Assembly (NCBI GenBank): GCA_016707175.1 | Contig: JADJIB010000007.1 | Coordinates: 1 to 16,451, forward strand | Length of the DNA stretch: 16,451 nucleotides | Direction of reading: 5' to 3' | Source of the DNA: Candidatus Phosphoribacter hodrii | GTDB taxonomy: Bacteria; Actinomycetota; Actinomycetes; Actinomycetales; Dermatophilaceae | Part shown: one piece after another, positions 1 through 8,233 of the stretch | Position numbering within the stretch: the first letter of the stretch is position 1 | Layout: every line of letters begins with the position of its first letter | Program-made: the position numbers and the translations under genes | The notes under the pieces: model-generated | Seen by the model: only the letters and a program-made list of their open reading frames with translations | Told to the model about the DNA's origin: nothing | The model's database searches: none

Positions 1-35
1 CGGGTGGCGCAACCGGCCCCATGGCCGAGGAAAAT

Positions 36-1768
36 CTAGATCCGGGTGAGTTCCTCGAAGGCGGCGCGGATCGCGGCCAGGCGGGTCGCGGCCCTGGCAC
101 GCGCGGCCACCAGGTCGTCCCGACCATCGACAGGCTCGATGGCCTCCAGATAGACCTTCACCTTTGGCTCGGTCCCGGACGGCCGCACGATCACCCGCGA
201 CCTGTCAGCCAGGAAGAACCGCAACCCGTCGGTCGGCGGCAGCCCCCCATCCCCCCGAGCCAAGTCGTCCAACTGAGCCACCGCCACGCCAGCCACCCGA
301 GTTGGGGGCGCTGAGCGCAGCCGCTCCATCAACGCCGGCATCAGCGCCAAATCGCTCACCCGCACCGAGAACGCGTCCGTGGCATAAACGCCATGCTCCA
401 CGGCCAGGTCATCGAGCACGTCCAGCAGACTTCGCCCAGCCGCCGCCAACCCAGCCGCCTGCTCGGCCACCAGCAGCGCCGCAGACACCCCGTCCTTGTC
501 GCGCACCACCTCGGGCGCCACGCAATAGCCCAGCGCCTCCTCATAGCCGAACGCGAGCCCCGGCACCCGGGCGATCCACTTGAACCCGGTCAACGTTTCT
601 TCGTGCGCCACCCCCGCCGCAGCCGCCATCGCCGCCAACAACCGTGACGACACGATCGAGTTCGCAAACACACCACCGGCCGCCACCCCACGCGACAAGA
701 GGTGCGCCCCCAGCAACGCCCCCACCTCGTCACCGCGCAACATCCGCCAACCGCCCCCACCGGCAGCCGCCGGGTCCGGCACCGCGATCGCGCACCGGTC
801 CGCGTCCGGGTCGTTCGCCACGACAAGATCAGGCCCGACCTCGCGCGCCAACTCCAACGCAGCGTCGATCGCCCCGGCCTCCTCGGGGTTGGGGAACACG
901 ACCGTCGGGAACTCGGGGTCGGGCTGGGACTGGCTCGCCACGGCATACAGGGGAGGGAAACCGGCCCGAGCGAAGGCTTCGATGACGGTGTCGTTCCCGA
1001 CTCCGTGCAGCGACGTGTGCACCACCCGCACCGCCCGCGGCGCATCGGGCCGCACCAGTCCCGACACCGCGTCGAGATACGCGTCGAGCACGTCCGGCCC
1101 TAACGTCTCCCACCCGTCGGTCACGAGCGGCACATCCGCCACCGACCCACGGCCGCGATCCGTGCCGCGATGAGGGCGTCGGCCGGCGGCACGATCTGCG
1201 AGCCGTCGCCGAGATAGACCTTGTAGCCGTTGTCCTCCCGCGGGTTGTGGCTCGCGGTCACCATGACCCCCGCGTCGGCGCCGAGGTAGCGAATCGCGAA
1301 CGCCAGCACCGGAGTTGGCAGCACGTGCGGCAGCACGACGGCTCGCCCACCCGCGGCGGTCACCACCGCGGCCGTGTCCCGCGCGAACTCGTCGGACTTG
1401 TGCCGCGCGTCGTAACCCACCACGACGAAGGGTTCCGTCTGCGGGTGGTCGGCATCGTGCTTCAGGTATGCCGTGAGCCCGGCTGCCGCGCGAATGACCA
1501 CCGCGCGGTTCATCCGGTTCGGACCGGCACCGAGGCGTCCACGCAGGCCGGCCGTGCCGAACTGCAACATCCCCGCAAACCGGTCGGCCAGATCAGCGAC
1601 CGCAGCCGCGGCCGCCTCATCGCCAGCACCACCATCCCCTGACCGCGCCGCTTCCAACACCGCTGCAAGCTCCGCGCGGGTCGAGGCGTCCGGGTCATCG
1701 GCCAACCAGGCCTCCGCCGCCGCGAACAACGTCGGGTCGGCTTCGGGCACAGTCGAATCGGCGGTCAC
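36..1768 (-). CDS. pmmB: Phosphosugar mutase, PGM2-like (PmmB type); one frameshift
   Basis: Alpha-D-phosphohexomutase, a cytosolic enzyme that moves phosphate between C1 and C6 (or C5) of a sugar phosphate. About 577 residues once one frameshift is repaired. Motifs in order: FGTAGLRG near residue 70, phosphoserine loop TASHNPREDNGYK with catalytic Ser173, metal loop DPDADR near 320, sugar loop GYEEALGY, and phosphate-binding RPSGTEPK near the C-terminus. The loops resemble the PGM2/phosphopentomutase branch more than classical PMM/PGM (GEMSGH/GEESG). The GTG start at 1768 lies 5 bases after the phosphorylase stop, with GGGAG upstream, so the two genes are probably translated from one message. 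The frame breaks at the CCC run at 1146-1148: restoring one base gives a continuous reading through VGSVADVPLV. The neighbour suggests ribose 1-phosphate as a substrate. Synteny with mycobacterial deoD-pmmB is recalled, not tested. Confidence 0.88.
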
Positions 1769-1773
1769 GGGAC

Positions 1774-2614
1774 TCAGCTCCCTTGAGCGATCTTGGTGAC
1801 CACCTTGGCCAGCAGCGCCGCATCGCGATGCCGCCGCGCGCCCCGCCTCAAGGACCTCCTCGTGGGACAGCGGCGACTCGGAAATCCCAGCAGCCAGATT
1901 GGTGACCAGCGAGATCCCGAGAACCTCCAACCCCGCCTGCCGGGCGGCAATGGCTTCCAACGTGGTCGACATACCGACCAGATCGCCGCCGAGGATCCGA
2001 GCCATCTGCACCTCGGCCGGCGTCTCGTAGTGGGGCCCTCGGAACTGCACGTAGACGCCCTCATCGAGCCCAGGGTCGACCCGCTTGGCCAACTCGCGCA
2101 GCCGCTCGGAATACAGGTCGGTGAGGTCGACGAAGTTCGCGCCCTCGATGGGGGAGGCAGCGGTGAGGTTGAGGTGGTCGCGGATGAGCACCGGTGTGCC
2201 AGGCCCCCATTCGGGGTTGAGCCCGCCGCAGCCGTTGGTCAGCACGATCGACGTGCACCCCGCGGCGCGCGCCGTGCGCACGGCGTGGACGACCGCCCGC
2301 ACCCCGTGGCCCTCGTAGAAGTGCGTCCGCGTGCCAAAGACCAGGGCCCGCTTCCCGGTGTCGCCGATGGCGACCGAGCGCATCGACCCGGAGTGCCCCT
2401 CGACAGCGGCCTTTCGGAACCCCGGCACGTCGGCGTTGTCGATGGTCACCAGGGTCTGACCGATGAGGTCACCGGTGCGCCCCCAGCCCGATCCGAGGAC
2501 GAGCGCCACGTCGTGCCGCTCGGCGCCGGTCCGCTCGGCGATCACCGCGGCTGCGGCGGCGGCCACCTCGAAGGGATCGGTGTTCGGGTCGGCGAGGTCC
2601 AGGGACGCGGTCAT
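1774..2614 (-). CDS. punA: Purine nucleoside phosphorylase, trimeric class; frameshift near C-terminus
   Basis: Cleaves purine (deoxy)nucleosides with phosphate to base plus (deoxy)ribose 1-phosphate in the salvage pathway (called deoD in mycobacteria). About 280 residues. Visible motifs: phosphate loop VLGSGWG (residues about 40-46), HSGS, RTHFYEGH, LTNGCGG, DHLNLT, FRGPHYETPAE, and the VGMSTTLE/VTNLAAG base-binding region, typical of the PNP/MTAP class II family. The reading frame slips at about 1815-1832. The upstream frame runs on into the mutase gene, while the true C-terminus (LLAKVVTKIAQGS, stop at 1774-1776) is in another frame. Restoring two bases (one GC repeat) gives SRCGALLAKVV, the expected family ending; deleting one base is the alternative. 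ATG at 2614 is chosen because a stop lies four codons upstream and the family begins nearby. Confidence 0.88.
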
Positions 2615-2620
2615 CCCGGC

Positions 2621-2649
2621 ACTCTAGCGAGGGCCCAACTCCCGCAACA
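2621..2649 (-). promoter_or_regulatory. Possible leaderless promoter of the phosphorylase-mutase operon
   Basis: TAGAGT (2626-2621) fits the actinobacterial -10 pattern TAnnnT and ends 6 bases before the ATG at 2614, so transcription would begin at or next to the start codon. No convincing Shine-Dalgarno sequence is present. A weak -35 (TGTTGC, 2649-2644) sits 17 bases upstream. The rest of the 76-base gap up to the ATPase stop holds one copy of the GTATGCCG motif (2651-2658) and no clear terminator. Confidence 0.35.
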
Positions 2650-2690
2650 GGTATGCCGCGCGCGCCAGCCGGTGCCTCGCGCCGAGCCCG

Positions 2691-3797
2691 TCAGGTTGCC
2701 GACACGGCCAGCGCCGCGTCGCCACGAGGAGCGAGCAACACCCGCTGACCAGGGGCGTATGCCGTGACGTCGGTGTTGTCGACCTGCACCGACACCAGGT
2801 CGCCGACGCCCTCGGACGACTCCAAGCGGGCGACGATCTTGCCCGAAGCACCCAGGAAGCTCGCACTCACCACGGTTGCCGCAGCGCCCCCAGCGCCCCC
2901 CGAGCCACCCGATCCGACCGGCGCAATGGTCACGCCCTCGGGCCGGACCAGCACGATGGCCAAACCGTCACCCGCTGAGCCGGCCAGCAGGGGCACGGCT
3001 CCGCCGAGGACCTGGGCGACCCCGCCCGCGACGCGGCAGTGCAGTCGGTTGGTCAGCCCGACGAAGTCCGCGACGAACGGCGTCGCGGGGTTCTTGTAGA
3101 GCTGCGCCGGGCTGGCCAACTGCTCCAGGCGCCCAGCATTCATGACCCCGACCCGGTCGGCGACGGCGAGAGCCTCCTCCTGGTCGTGGGTGACGAACAA
3201 CGTCGTCGTGCCGACCTCAAGCTGGATGCGGCGGATCTCGTCTCGAAGCTGCGAGCGGACCTTGGCGTCCAGAGCCGAGAGGGGCTCGTCGAGCAGCAGC
3301 ACCTGGGGCTCGATCGCCAACGCGCGGGCCAGCGCCACTCGCTGCTGCTGCCCGCCGGACATCTGATGGGCATACCGATCGGCCTGCTTGGAGAGCCCGA
3401 CGAGGTCGAGCATGTCGGCCGCCCGCCCATGCCGGGTGGCCTTGTCCTGCTTGCGCAGTTGCAGACCGAACTCGACGTTCTGTCGCGCGGTCATGTGCGG
3501 GAACAGGCTGTAGGCCTGGAAGACCATCCCCATGTCACGCTTGCTGGTCGGCACGTTGGTGACGTCGCGGCCGCCGACCTCAATGGTGCCTCCGTCGGCG
3601 TCCTCGAGCCCGGCCAACAACCGCAGGGCAGTCGTCTTGCCACACCCCGATGGCCCGAGCAATGCGACGAACTCGCCGGGGGCGATGTGCAAGGTGAACC
3701 CGTCCAGCGCGCGGACGTTGCCGGCATACACCCGGGTGAGGTCCGTGAGCCGCACCTCGGTGCCGCGCGAGGCGGCGGGGGAGGGCGTGGCTGTCAT
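2691..3797 (-). CDS. ABC importer ATPase, PotA/FbpC type
   Basis: ATP-hydrolysing subunit of the importer encoded with the three upstream genes; 368 residues, membrane-associated on the cytosolic side. Walker A GPSGCGKT (48-55), Q-loop glutamine 94, signature MSGGQ (146-150), Walker B LLLDE (167-171), D-loop SALD and switch histidine 204 (VTHD) are all present. The C-terminal third is a TOBE-like domain, the regulatory module of PotA, FbpC and CysA-type ATPases. It is interrupted near residues 295-305 by a Gly/Ser-rich stretch (GSGGSGGAGG) that looks like a flexible linker. The ATG overlaps the permease stop as ATGA, and AAGGAG lies 5 bases before it, so translation is coupled to the permease. 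Substrate cannot be read from this protein: polyamine, iron(III) and aminoethylphosphonate importers share this architecture. Confidence 0.92.
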   Translation of the reverse strand: MTATPSPAASRGTEVRLTDLTRVYAGNVRALDGFTLHIAPGEFVALLGPSGCGKTTALRLLAGLEDADGGTIEVGGRDVTNVPTSKRDMGMVFQAYSLFPHMTARQNVEFGLQLRKQDKATRHGRAADMLDLVGLSKQADRYAHQMSGGQQQRVALARALAIEPQVLLLDEPLSALDAKVRSQLRDEIRRIQLEVGTTTLFVTHDQEEALAVADRVGVMNAGRLEQLASPAQLYKNPATPFVADFVGLTNRLHCRVAGGVAQVLGGAVPLLAGSAGDGLAIVLVRPEGVTIAPVGSGGSGGAGGAAATVVSASFLGASGKIVARLESSEGVGDLVSVQVDNTDVTAYAPGQRVLLAPRGDAALAVSAT

Positions 3798-4597
3798 GAC
3801 TTCTCCTTGCGACCGACGAACGACATAGCGAACAGGACGACGAACGCGAACACGAGCGACGCGAGCCCGACAGCCACCGACAGCTGGCCGTCGGACTTGC
3901 CCAGCTCAAACATCGCGACCTGGAGGTTCTTGCGACTGAAGAGGTTGGCGATGGTGAACTCGCCGAGCACCAGCGCGACCGAGAGGAAGGACGCCGACAG
4001 CACGGCAGTGCGCAGGTTGGGCAGCACGATCTGCCACATCACCCGCAGCCACGACGCGCCGAGTGACCGCGCCGCCTCCGACAGGGTCTTGACATCAATC
4101 GCGCGCAGCCCAGCGTCCAGCGACCGGTAGGCATAAGGGAGAACCAGGATGACGTAGGCCAGCCCCAGCCAGACGGTCCCTTCACCGAGCAGGTAGGTCA
4201 CCCAGGCATAGACCGGGGTCAGCCCCACGACCAGGACGATGGCCGGCACGGTCAGGGGGAGCAGACAGATGAACTCGACGGTCCTCGTCAGCCCCGGCAG
4301 CCGCAGCCGCACCCAGGTCATCGTCGGCACGAGCAGCAGGAGCATGACGACGACGGTGAAGAGCGCCAGCGCCATCGACGACGCGAAGCCCTCAGCCAAC
4401 GCCGGGTAGCGCTCGGTCACCTGGGGGACATCGACGAGAGTCGTCCAGAACTTGCCGGTCCGCCCGCCGTTGATGAGGTCGCGGGTCGTGAACTCGAGCA
4501 TCCCGTAGAGGGGGATGAGGAAGAACACCAGGGTGAGCCCGATGACGGTCCACCGCAGGGCGGCGCGCTTGCGCCGTTCGGTATGCCGTGTGCTCAC
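3794..4597 (-). CDS. ABC importer permease 2 (PotC/FbpB-like)
   Basis: Inner-membrane permease of the binding-protein-dependent family, 267 residues. Hydrophobic segments are visible at roughly 15-35, 72-92, 105-130, 138-155, 195-215 and 240-262. The cytoplasmic EAA loop reads EAARSLGASW followed by IVLPNL, the site that docks on the ATPase. The reading frame is open much further upstream, but GTG at 4597 is chosen: AGGAGG lies 8 bases before it, the preceding permease ends at 4611, and the protein then begins with a short basic tail before the first membrane segment. The stop overlaps the ATPase start by four bases. Paired with permease 1, it would form the heterodimeric channel. Confidence 0.9.
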   Translation of the reverse strand: MSTRHTERRKRAALRWTVIGLTLVFFLIPLYGMLEFTTRDLINGGRTGKFWTTLVDVPQVTERYPALAEGFASSMALALFTVVVMLLLLVPTMTWVRLRLPGLTRTVEFICLLPLTVPAIVLVVGLTPVYAWVTYLLGEGTVWLGLAYVILVLPYAYRSLDAGLRAIDVKTLSEAARSLGASWLRVMWQIVLPNLRTAVLSASFLSVALVLGEFTIANLFSRKNLQVAMFELGKSDGQLSVAVGLASLVFAFVVLFAMSFVGRKEKS

Positions 4598-4605
4598 CTC
4601 GGGTG

Positions 4606-4611
4606 CCTCCT
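4606..4611 (-). promoter_or_regulatory. Ribosome binding site fixing the permease 2 start
   Basis: AGGAGG, a perfect Shine-Dalgarno core overlapping the end of permease 1, stands 8 bases before GTG 4597. It decides against the much longer open frame that extends back to 5221. Confidence 0.8.
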
Positions 4612-5501
4612 CATCGGACCAGCCACCGGCTGGCGCGCTTGTCCAGGGCGGCGTAGACCCACATGACGAGGGCGACGACGACAACCATGGCCAGTGCCAT
4701 CGCCTTGCCGACGTTCTCCTGGCCGAGGATGACCTCGGAGGTGAATGTGCCGGCGATCTGAAGTGGCACGATCGGGCTGGCCTGGCTGATGAGGGCCGCT
4801 GCGGTGGCATAGGCGCTGAAGGCGTTGGTGAAGAGCAACAGGGTCGCGCCGATGAAGGACGGCAGCAGGATCGGCCCCGCCACCTTGGTCCAGTAGGTCC
4901 AGGTGGTGCCGCCGAGAGTCTCGGTCGCCTCTCGCCACTGGGGTTTGATCCCCTCGACGGCCGGGAGGAAGACGATGAGCATGAGGGGGATCTGGAAGTA
5001 GAGGTAGACGAGCATGAGGCCCTTGTCCCACTGATACAGCCAGATGCTCGACCCGGTGTCCAGGCCGAGGCTGTTGAGCCACACGGTGAGGAAGCCCTGG
5101 ATCGAGAAGGTCGCCATGAAGGCGAAGGCGAGCGCCACGCCGCCGAACTGGGCGAGCACCCCACACAACGAGGTGATGAACCGCTTGAGCAGGCCGTCAG
5201 GGCGCGCCGTGGACACGGCATACGCGAGGACGGCCCCGATCACCGCCCCAGCGAGCGCGGTGACGAGGGACAGGACGACAGAGTGCTGCAGGGCAGGCAG
5301 GAAGCTGGAGTTCGCCCCGCCCAGCGCAGCAACGTTGTCCAGCGTCGGTCGACCCGACCCGTCTGCGAACGCGCCCACGACGACGACGATCGTCGGGATG
5401 AGCAGGAAGACCGTCGTGTAGACGAAGAACGGAGCCACGCCCACGAGGGCGCCCGACGGCCGCAAGCCGCCAGGCGCCCTCAGGCGTCGTGGGTCAGCCA
5501 A
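4611..5501 (-). CDS. ABC importer permease 1 (PotB/FbpB-like)
   Basis: Inner-membrane permease, 296 residues, with six hydrophobic segments at roughly 20-45, 75-97, 108-130, 155-178, 208-232 and 263-286. The EAA-type loop reads EATETLGGTTW followed by ILLP, the ATPase docking site. The start is TTG at 5501, overlapping the 3' end of the binding-protein gene by 8 bases; only a weak AAGG precedes it. A GTG about 20 codons in would cut close to the first membrane segment, so TTG is preferred but not certain. It ends 13 bases before permease 2. The arrangement binding protein, permease, permease, ATPase is the standard order of polyamine, iron(III) and phosphonate importers. Confidence 0.88.
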   Translation of the reverse strand: MADPRRLRAPGGLRPSGALVGVAPFFVYTTVFLLIPTIVVVVGAFADGSGRPTLDNVAALGGANSSFLPALQHSVVLSLVTALAGAVIGAVLAYAVSTARPDGLLKRFITSLCGVLAQFGGVALAFAFMATFSIQGFLTVWLNSLGLDTGSSIWLYQWDKGLMLVYLYFQIPLMLIVFLPAVEGIKPQWREATETLGGTTWTYWTKVAGPILLPSFIGATLLLFTNAFSAYATAAALISQASPIVPLQIAGTFTSEVILGQENVGKAMALAMVVVVALVMWVYAALDKRASRWLVR

Positions 5502-6633
5502 CAGCCTTGGTCCAGTTGGCGGCCAGATAGGCCTTGGCTGCGTCGTTGTCGGCCGTCGTCGGGATGACGACCTTGCCGTTGACGGCAGGCAGAGCAGCCT
5601 GGGCAGCGGCGTCGATCTTGCCGGCAGCCTTCATAGCGTCATAGCGCACCGGGAAGGCCGCGCCCTTGAGCCAGATGTTCTGGCCCTCGTCGGAGTAGAG
5701 GTACTCCTGCCACAACCGGGCAGCGGCCGGGTGCGGGGCGTCGACATTGATGGCCTGGATGTAGTAACCGGCGAGGACCGCGTTGTCCGGGATCCACGTC
5801 TTCCAGGTCGGCAGCTTCTTGGTCAGCGGCGCGTTGTTGTAGGCCCAGTCGATGACGACTGGTGTCTGGCCGGACAGGACGCTGGCCTCGTTGGGATCCA
5901 GGGGCAGGAAGTTGCCGGCGTCCTTGAGCGACTTGAAGAAGTCAACACCCTTGGCGATGTCGGCCGCCGTGCCGCCTTGGCCGATGGAGACCATTTGGAC
6001 ACCTGCGAAAGCCGCGCCGGCCTTGGTCGGGTCACCGTTGAGCGCGACCTTGCCCTTGTATTCGGCCTTGAGGAGGTCGGCCAGCGCGGTCGGCGCCGGC
6101 ACCTTTGCCGAGTCATACCCGACCGACATGTAGCCGGCGTAGTCGTAGACCCAGACGCCCTTGGGGTCCTTGGCGTTGTCCGGGATGTCCTTCCAGGTGG
6201 CCACCTGGTAAGGCGCGAACATCCCCGTGTTGGCCATGGCGACGGCCGAGCCGAGGTCGAAGACGTCCGGGGCCTTGCTCTGGCCCTTGAGCCGTTGCGC
6301 CGTGGAGATCTCGTCCGCGCTCGAGCCATCCGGCTGGTCGGACGTGATCGGGATGCCGTACTTCGCGGTGAAGCCCTTGATGGCCTCGCCGTAGTTGGCC
6401 CAGTCCGGCGGCAACGCGATGACGTTGAGCGCGCCTTCCTTCTTGGCTGCCGCGACCAGCCCGTCCATCCCGCCGAAGTCGGCGAGCGAGGTGGCCTTGG
6501 CGGCGTTCACGCCACCGCCCGCGGCGGTGGTGCTCGTCGACGTCGAGGACGGCGGGGGGGAGCAGGCGGCGATGCCGACGGCAGCGAGAGCGGCAACGGA
6601 CAACGCGGCATACCTGATCGAGGTGCTTCTCAC
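5494..6633 (-). CDS. Extracellular solute-binding lipoprotein of the ABC importer
   Basis: Captures the substrate outside the membrane and delivers it to the permeases; 379 residues. A lipoprotein signal peptide is clear: basic VRSTSIR, a hydrophobic stretch, then lipobox IAAC with Cys24 as the lipidation site, followed by a Ser/Thr-rich tether. The mature part has the alternating pattern of the PotD/AfuA-like family 1 binding proteins (LNVIALPPDWANYGE near 75-90, VFDLGSAVAMANTG, YMSVGYDS, LAGYYIQAINVDAPHP, YLYSDEGQ). GTG 6633 is chosen because GGAAGG lies 8 bases upstream and this places the signal peptide at the very N-terminus; the open frame continues to 6852 without meaning. First gene of the operon, divergent from lpdA. 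I cannot name the ligand: the aromatic-rich sequence suits polyamines, but iron or phosphonate remain possible. Confidence 0.9.
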   Translation of the reverse strand: MRSTSIRYAALSVAALAAVGIAACSPPPSSTSTSTTAAGGGVNAAKATSLADFGGMDGLVAAAKKEGALNVIALPPDWANYGEAIKGFTAKYGIPITSDQPDGSSADEISTAQRLKGQSKAPDVFDLGSAVAMANTGMFAPYQVATWKDIPDNAKDPKGVWVYDYAGYMSVGYDSAKVPAPTALADLLKAEYKGKVALNGDPTKAGAAFAGVQMVSIGQGGTAADIAKGVDFFKSLKDAGNFLPLDPNEASVLSGQTPVVIDWAYNNAPLTKKLPTWKTWIPDNAVLAGYYIQAINVDAPHPAAARLWQEYLYSDEGQNIWLKGAAFPVRYDAMKAAGKIDAAAQAALPAVNGKVVIPTTADNDAAKAYLAANWTKAVG

Positions 6634-6823
6634 TCGGGGAACCTTCCAACCGTGAGGGGAGCCGAAACTCCATGGCGAACTGCCCTCCCATCCTTGCCCG
6701 GCGGCATGACCGCCGAGGCCCCGGCGGATTTCGATTCGGTCACGGGTGCCTGAACGGGTCGGCTCACCTGGGGGGTACGGCGGGTGTGCACGAGGGCGCG
6801 TGAGCAGGTGGTTTGATGGGCGG
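6634..6823. promoter_or_regulatory. Divergent control region between importer operon and lpdA
   Basis: 190 bases separate two divergent starts, so promoters for both directions should lie here. On the importer side a perfect 6-bp stem (6699-6704 with 6710-6715, loop 6705-6709) would fall in the 5' leader, about 65 bases before the start codon. A direct repeat ACGGGT occurs twice about 13 bases apart near 6742-6760. On the lpdA side TTTGAT (6812-6817) sits 6 bases before GTG 6824, a poor -10 candidate. I found no convincing TPP, cobalamin or other known riboswitch core. Confidence 0.4.
6642..6647 (-). promoter_or_regulatory. Ribosome binding site of the binding-protein gene
   Basis: GGAAGG lies 8 bases before GTG 6633 and fixes the start at the beginning of the lipoprotein signal peptide. 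Confidence 0.65.
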
Positions 6824-8222
6824 GTGAAATCGCGCACGTGGTCGGTCGTCATCGTCGGCGGTGGTCCCGGCGGCTACGAGGCAGCTCTCGTCGCCGCACG
6901 GTTGGGGGCCTCCGTGACGGTCGTCGATCGCGACGGTGTCGGCGGGTCCTGCGTCCTCACCGACTGCGTCCCGAGCAAGAGCCTCATCTCGACAGCGCAC
7001 GTCCTGCGCCGGATGGGTGCCGCGCGCGAGCACGGGATCGACCTGCCCCAGCGGCCTCGGGCCACCGACCTGCGCCCGGTCAACGAGCGCATCCTCGACC
7101 TGGCGGCCGCTCAGAGCGCCGACATCCACGCGCGGTTGGAAGCCGACGGCGTGCGGGTGTGCCGTGGCACCGGTCGGCTCCTCGCGGCCGATCGGGTGCT
7201 GGTCTCGTTGGTCGACGGCGGCACCGAAGAGTTGGTCGCCGATGTTGTCCTCATCGCCACCGGAGCGACCCCGCGGGTCATGCCGACGGCGCTGCCGGAC
7301 GGCGATCGCATCCTCACGTGGGCCCAGATCTGGGGCCTCACCGAGATCCCGGAACGGCTCATCGTCGTCGGGTCGGGTGTCACCGGAGCCGAGCTCGCGC
7401 AGGCCTACCTGGGTCTCGGCAGCGCCGTGACGCTGGTGTCGTCCCGCCACCAGGTCCTGCCGGGTGAGGACAGCGACGCCGCCGCCGTCATCGAGGAGGT
7501 CTTCCGCCGCGAGGGCATGGAGGTCCTCGGCCGATCCCGGATGAGCGCCGTCGAGCGCACGGCCGACGGTGTCATCGTGCGCCTCGAAGACGGTCGCACC
7601 GTCGAAGGCAGCCACGCCCTGCTGGCCGTCGGGTCCGTCCCGCAGACCGCGGGGGCTCGGCCTTGAGGACGTCGGCGTGGAGGTCGGCCCGGGCGGGCAC
7701 GTCCTCGTCGACGGGGTCTCGCGCACGTCAGTTCGCGGGGTGTATGCCGCGGGCGACTGCACCGGGGTGCTGCCCCTCGCGTCCGTGGCCGCGATGCAAG
7801 GCCGGATCGCCATGTGGCACGCGCTCGGCGACGCCGTCGCCCCGCTGCGGCTGGACGTCGTGTCGGCCAACGTCTTCACCGACCCCGAGATCGCGACGGT
7901 CGGGGTGTCCCAGCAGGACGTCGACGCGGGGACAGTCGACGCGATCGTCATCACACTGCCGTTGACGACCAACGCTCGGGCCAAGATGGACGGCTTCCAC
8001 GACGGATTCGTCAAGATCTTCGCCCGGTCTGGACACGGCACGGTGCTCGGCGGGGTGGTCGTCGCGCCGCGAGCGTCGGAGTTGATCTACCCGCTGACGA
8101 TCGCCGTCGAGAATGGCCTGACCGCCGACCAACTGTCCAACGCCTTCACCGTCTATCCCTCGATGACCGGCTCGATCGGCGAGGCCGCGCGGCGGCTGCA
8201 TGTCGCGGCCCGGATGAGCTGA
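6824..8222 (+). CDS. lpdA: LpdA-like NAD(P)H quinone reductase, pyridine nucleotide-disulfide family; one frameshift
   Basis: FAD flavoprotein of about 465 residues. Domains in order: FAD-binding VGGGPGGYEAA (11-21); a redox-disulfide type motif CVLTDCVPSK with Cys43 and Cys48; ATGATPR; second nucleotide fold VVGSGVTGAE near 183-192; second FAD motif YAAGDCTG; and the dimerization domain. The usual lipoamide dehydrogenase HxHPT..E dyad is absent: the equivalent stretch reads VYPSMTGSIGE. That matches LpdA-type quinone reductases rather than the E3 subunit of dehydrogenase complexes. The frame breaks at the G5 run 7651-7655; removing one G joins VPQTAG to LGLEDVGV exactly as the family expects. 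GTG 6824 is closest to the family start; GTG 6800 is the alternative. The next gene follows after 11 bases. Overall likeness to mycobacterial LpdA is from memory. Confidence 0.85.
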
Positions 8223-8233
8223 GTTCAGAACTC

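Noticed and set aside
14..27. CGGCC/GGCCG hairpin downstream of the mutase as a terminator
   Set aside because: Only a 5-bp stem and no T-run after it; chance is high at this GC content.
1121..2614. True bifunctional phosphorylase-mutase
   Set aside because: Family C-terminus, stop and a new start lie in the alternate frame, so frameshift is the simpler reading.
4598..5221. N-terminal extension of permease 2 back to 5221
   Set aside because: Ser/Arg-rich out-of-frame reading of permease 1; GTG 4597 has a perfect ribosome binding site.
6634..6823. Riboswitch (TPP or cobalamin) before the importer operon
   Set aside because: Conserved core sequences of these classes were not seen.
6634..6852. 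Upstream extension of the binding protein to 6852
   Set aside because: It would bury the lipoprotein signal peptide; GTG 6633 with GGAAGG fits.
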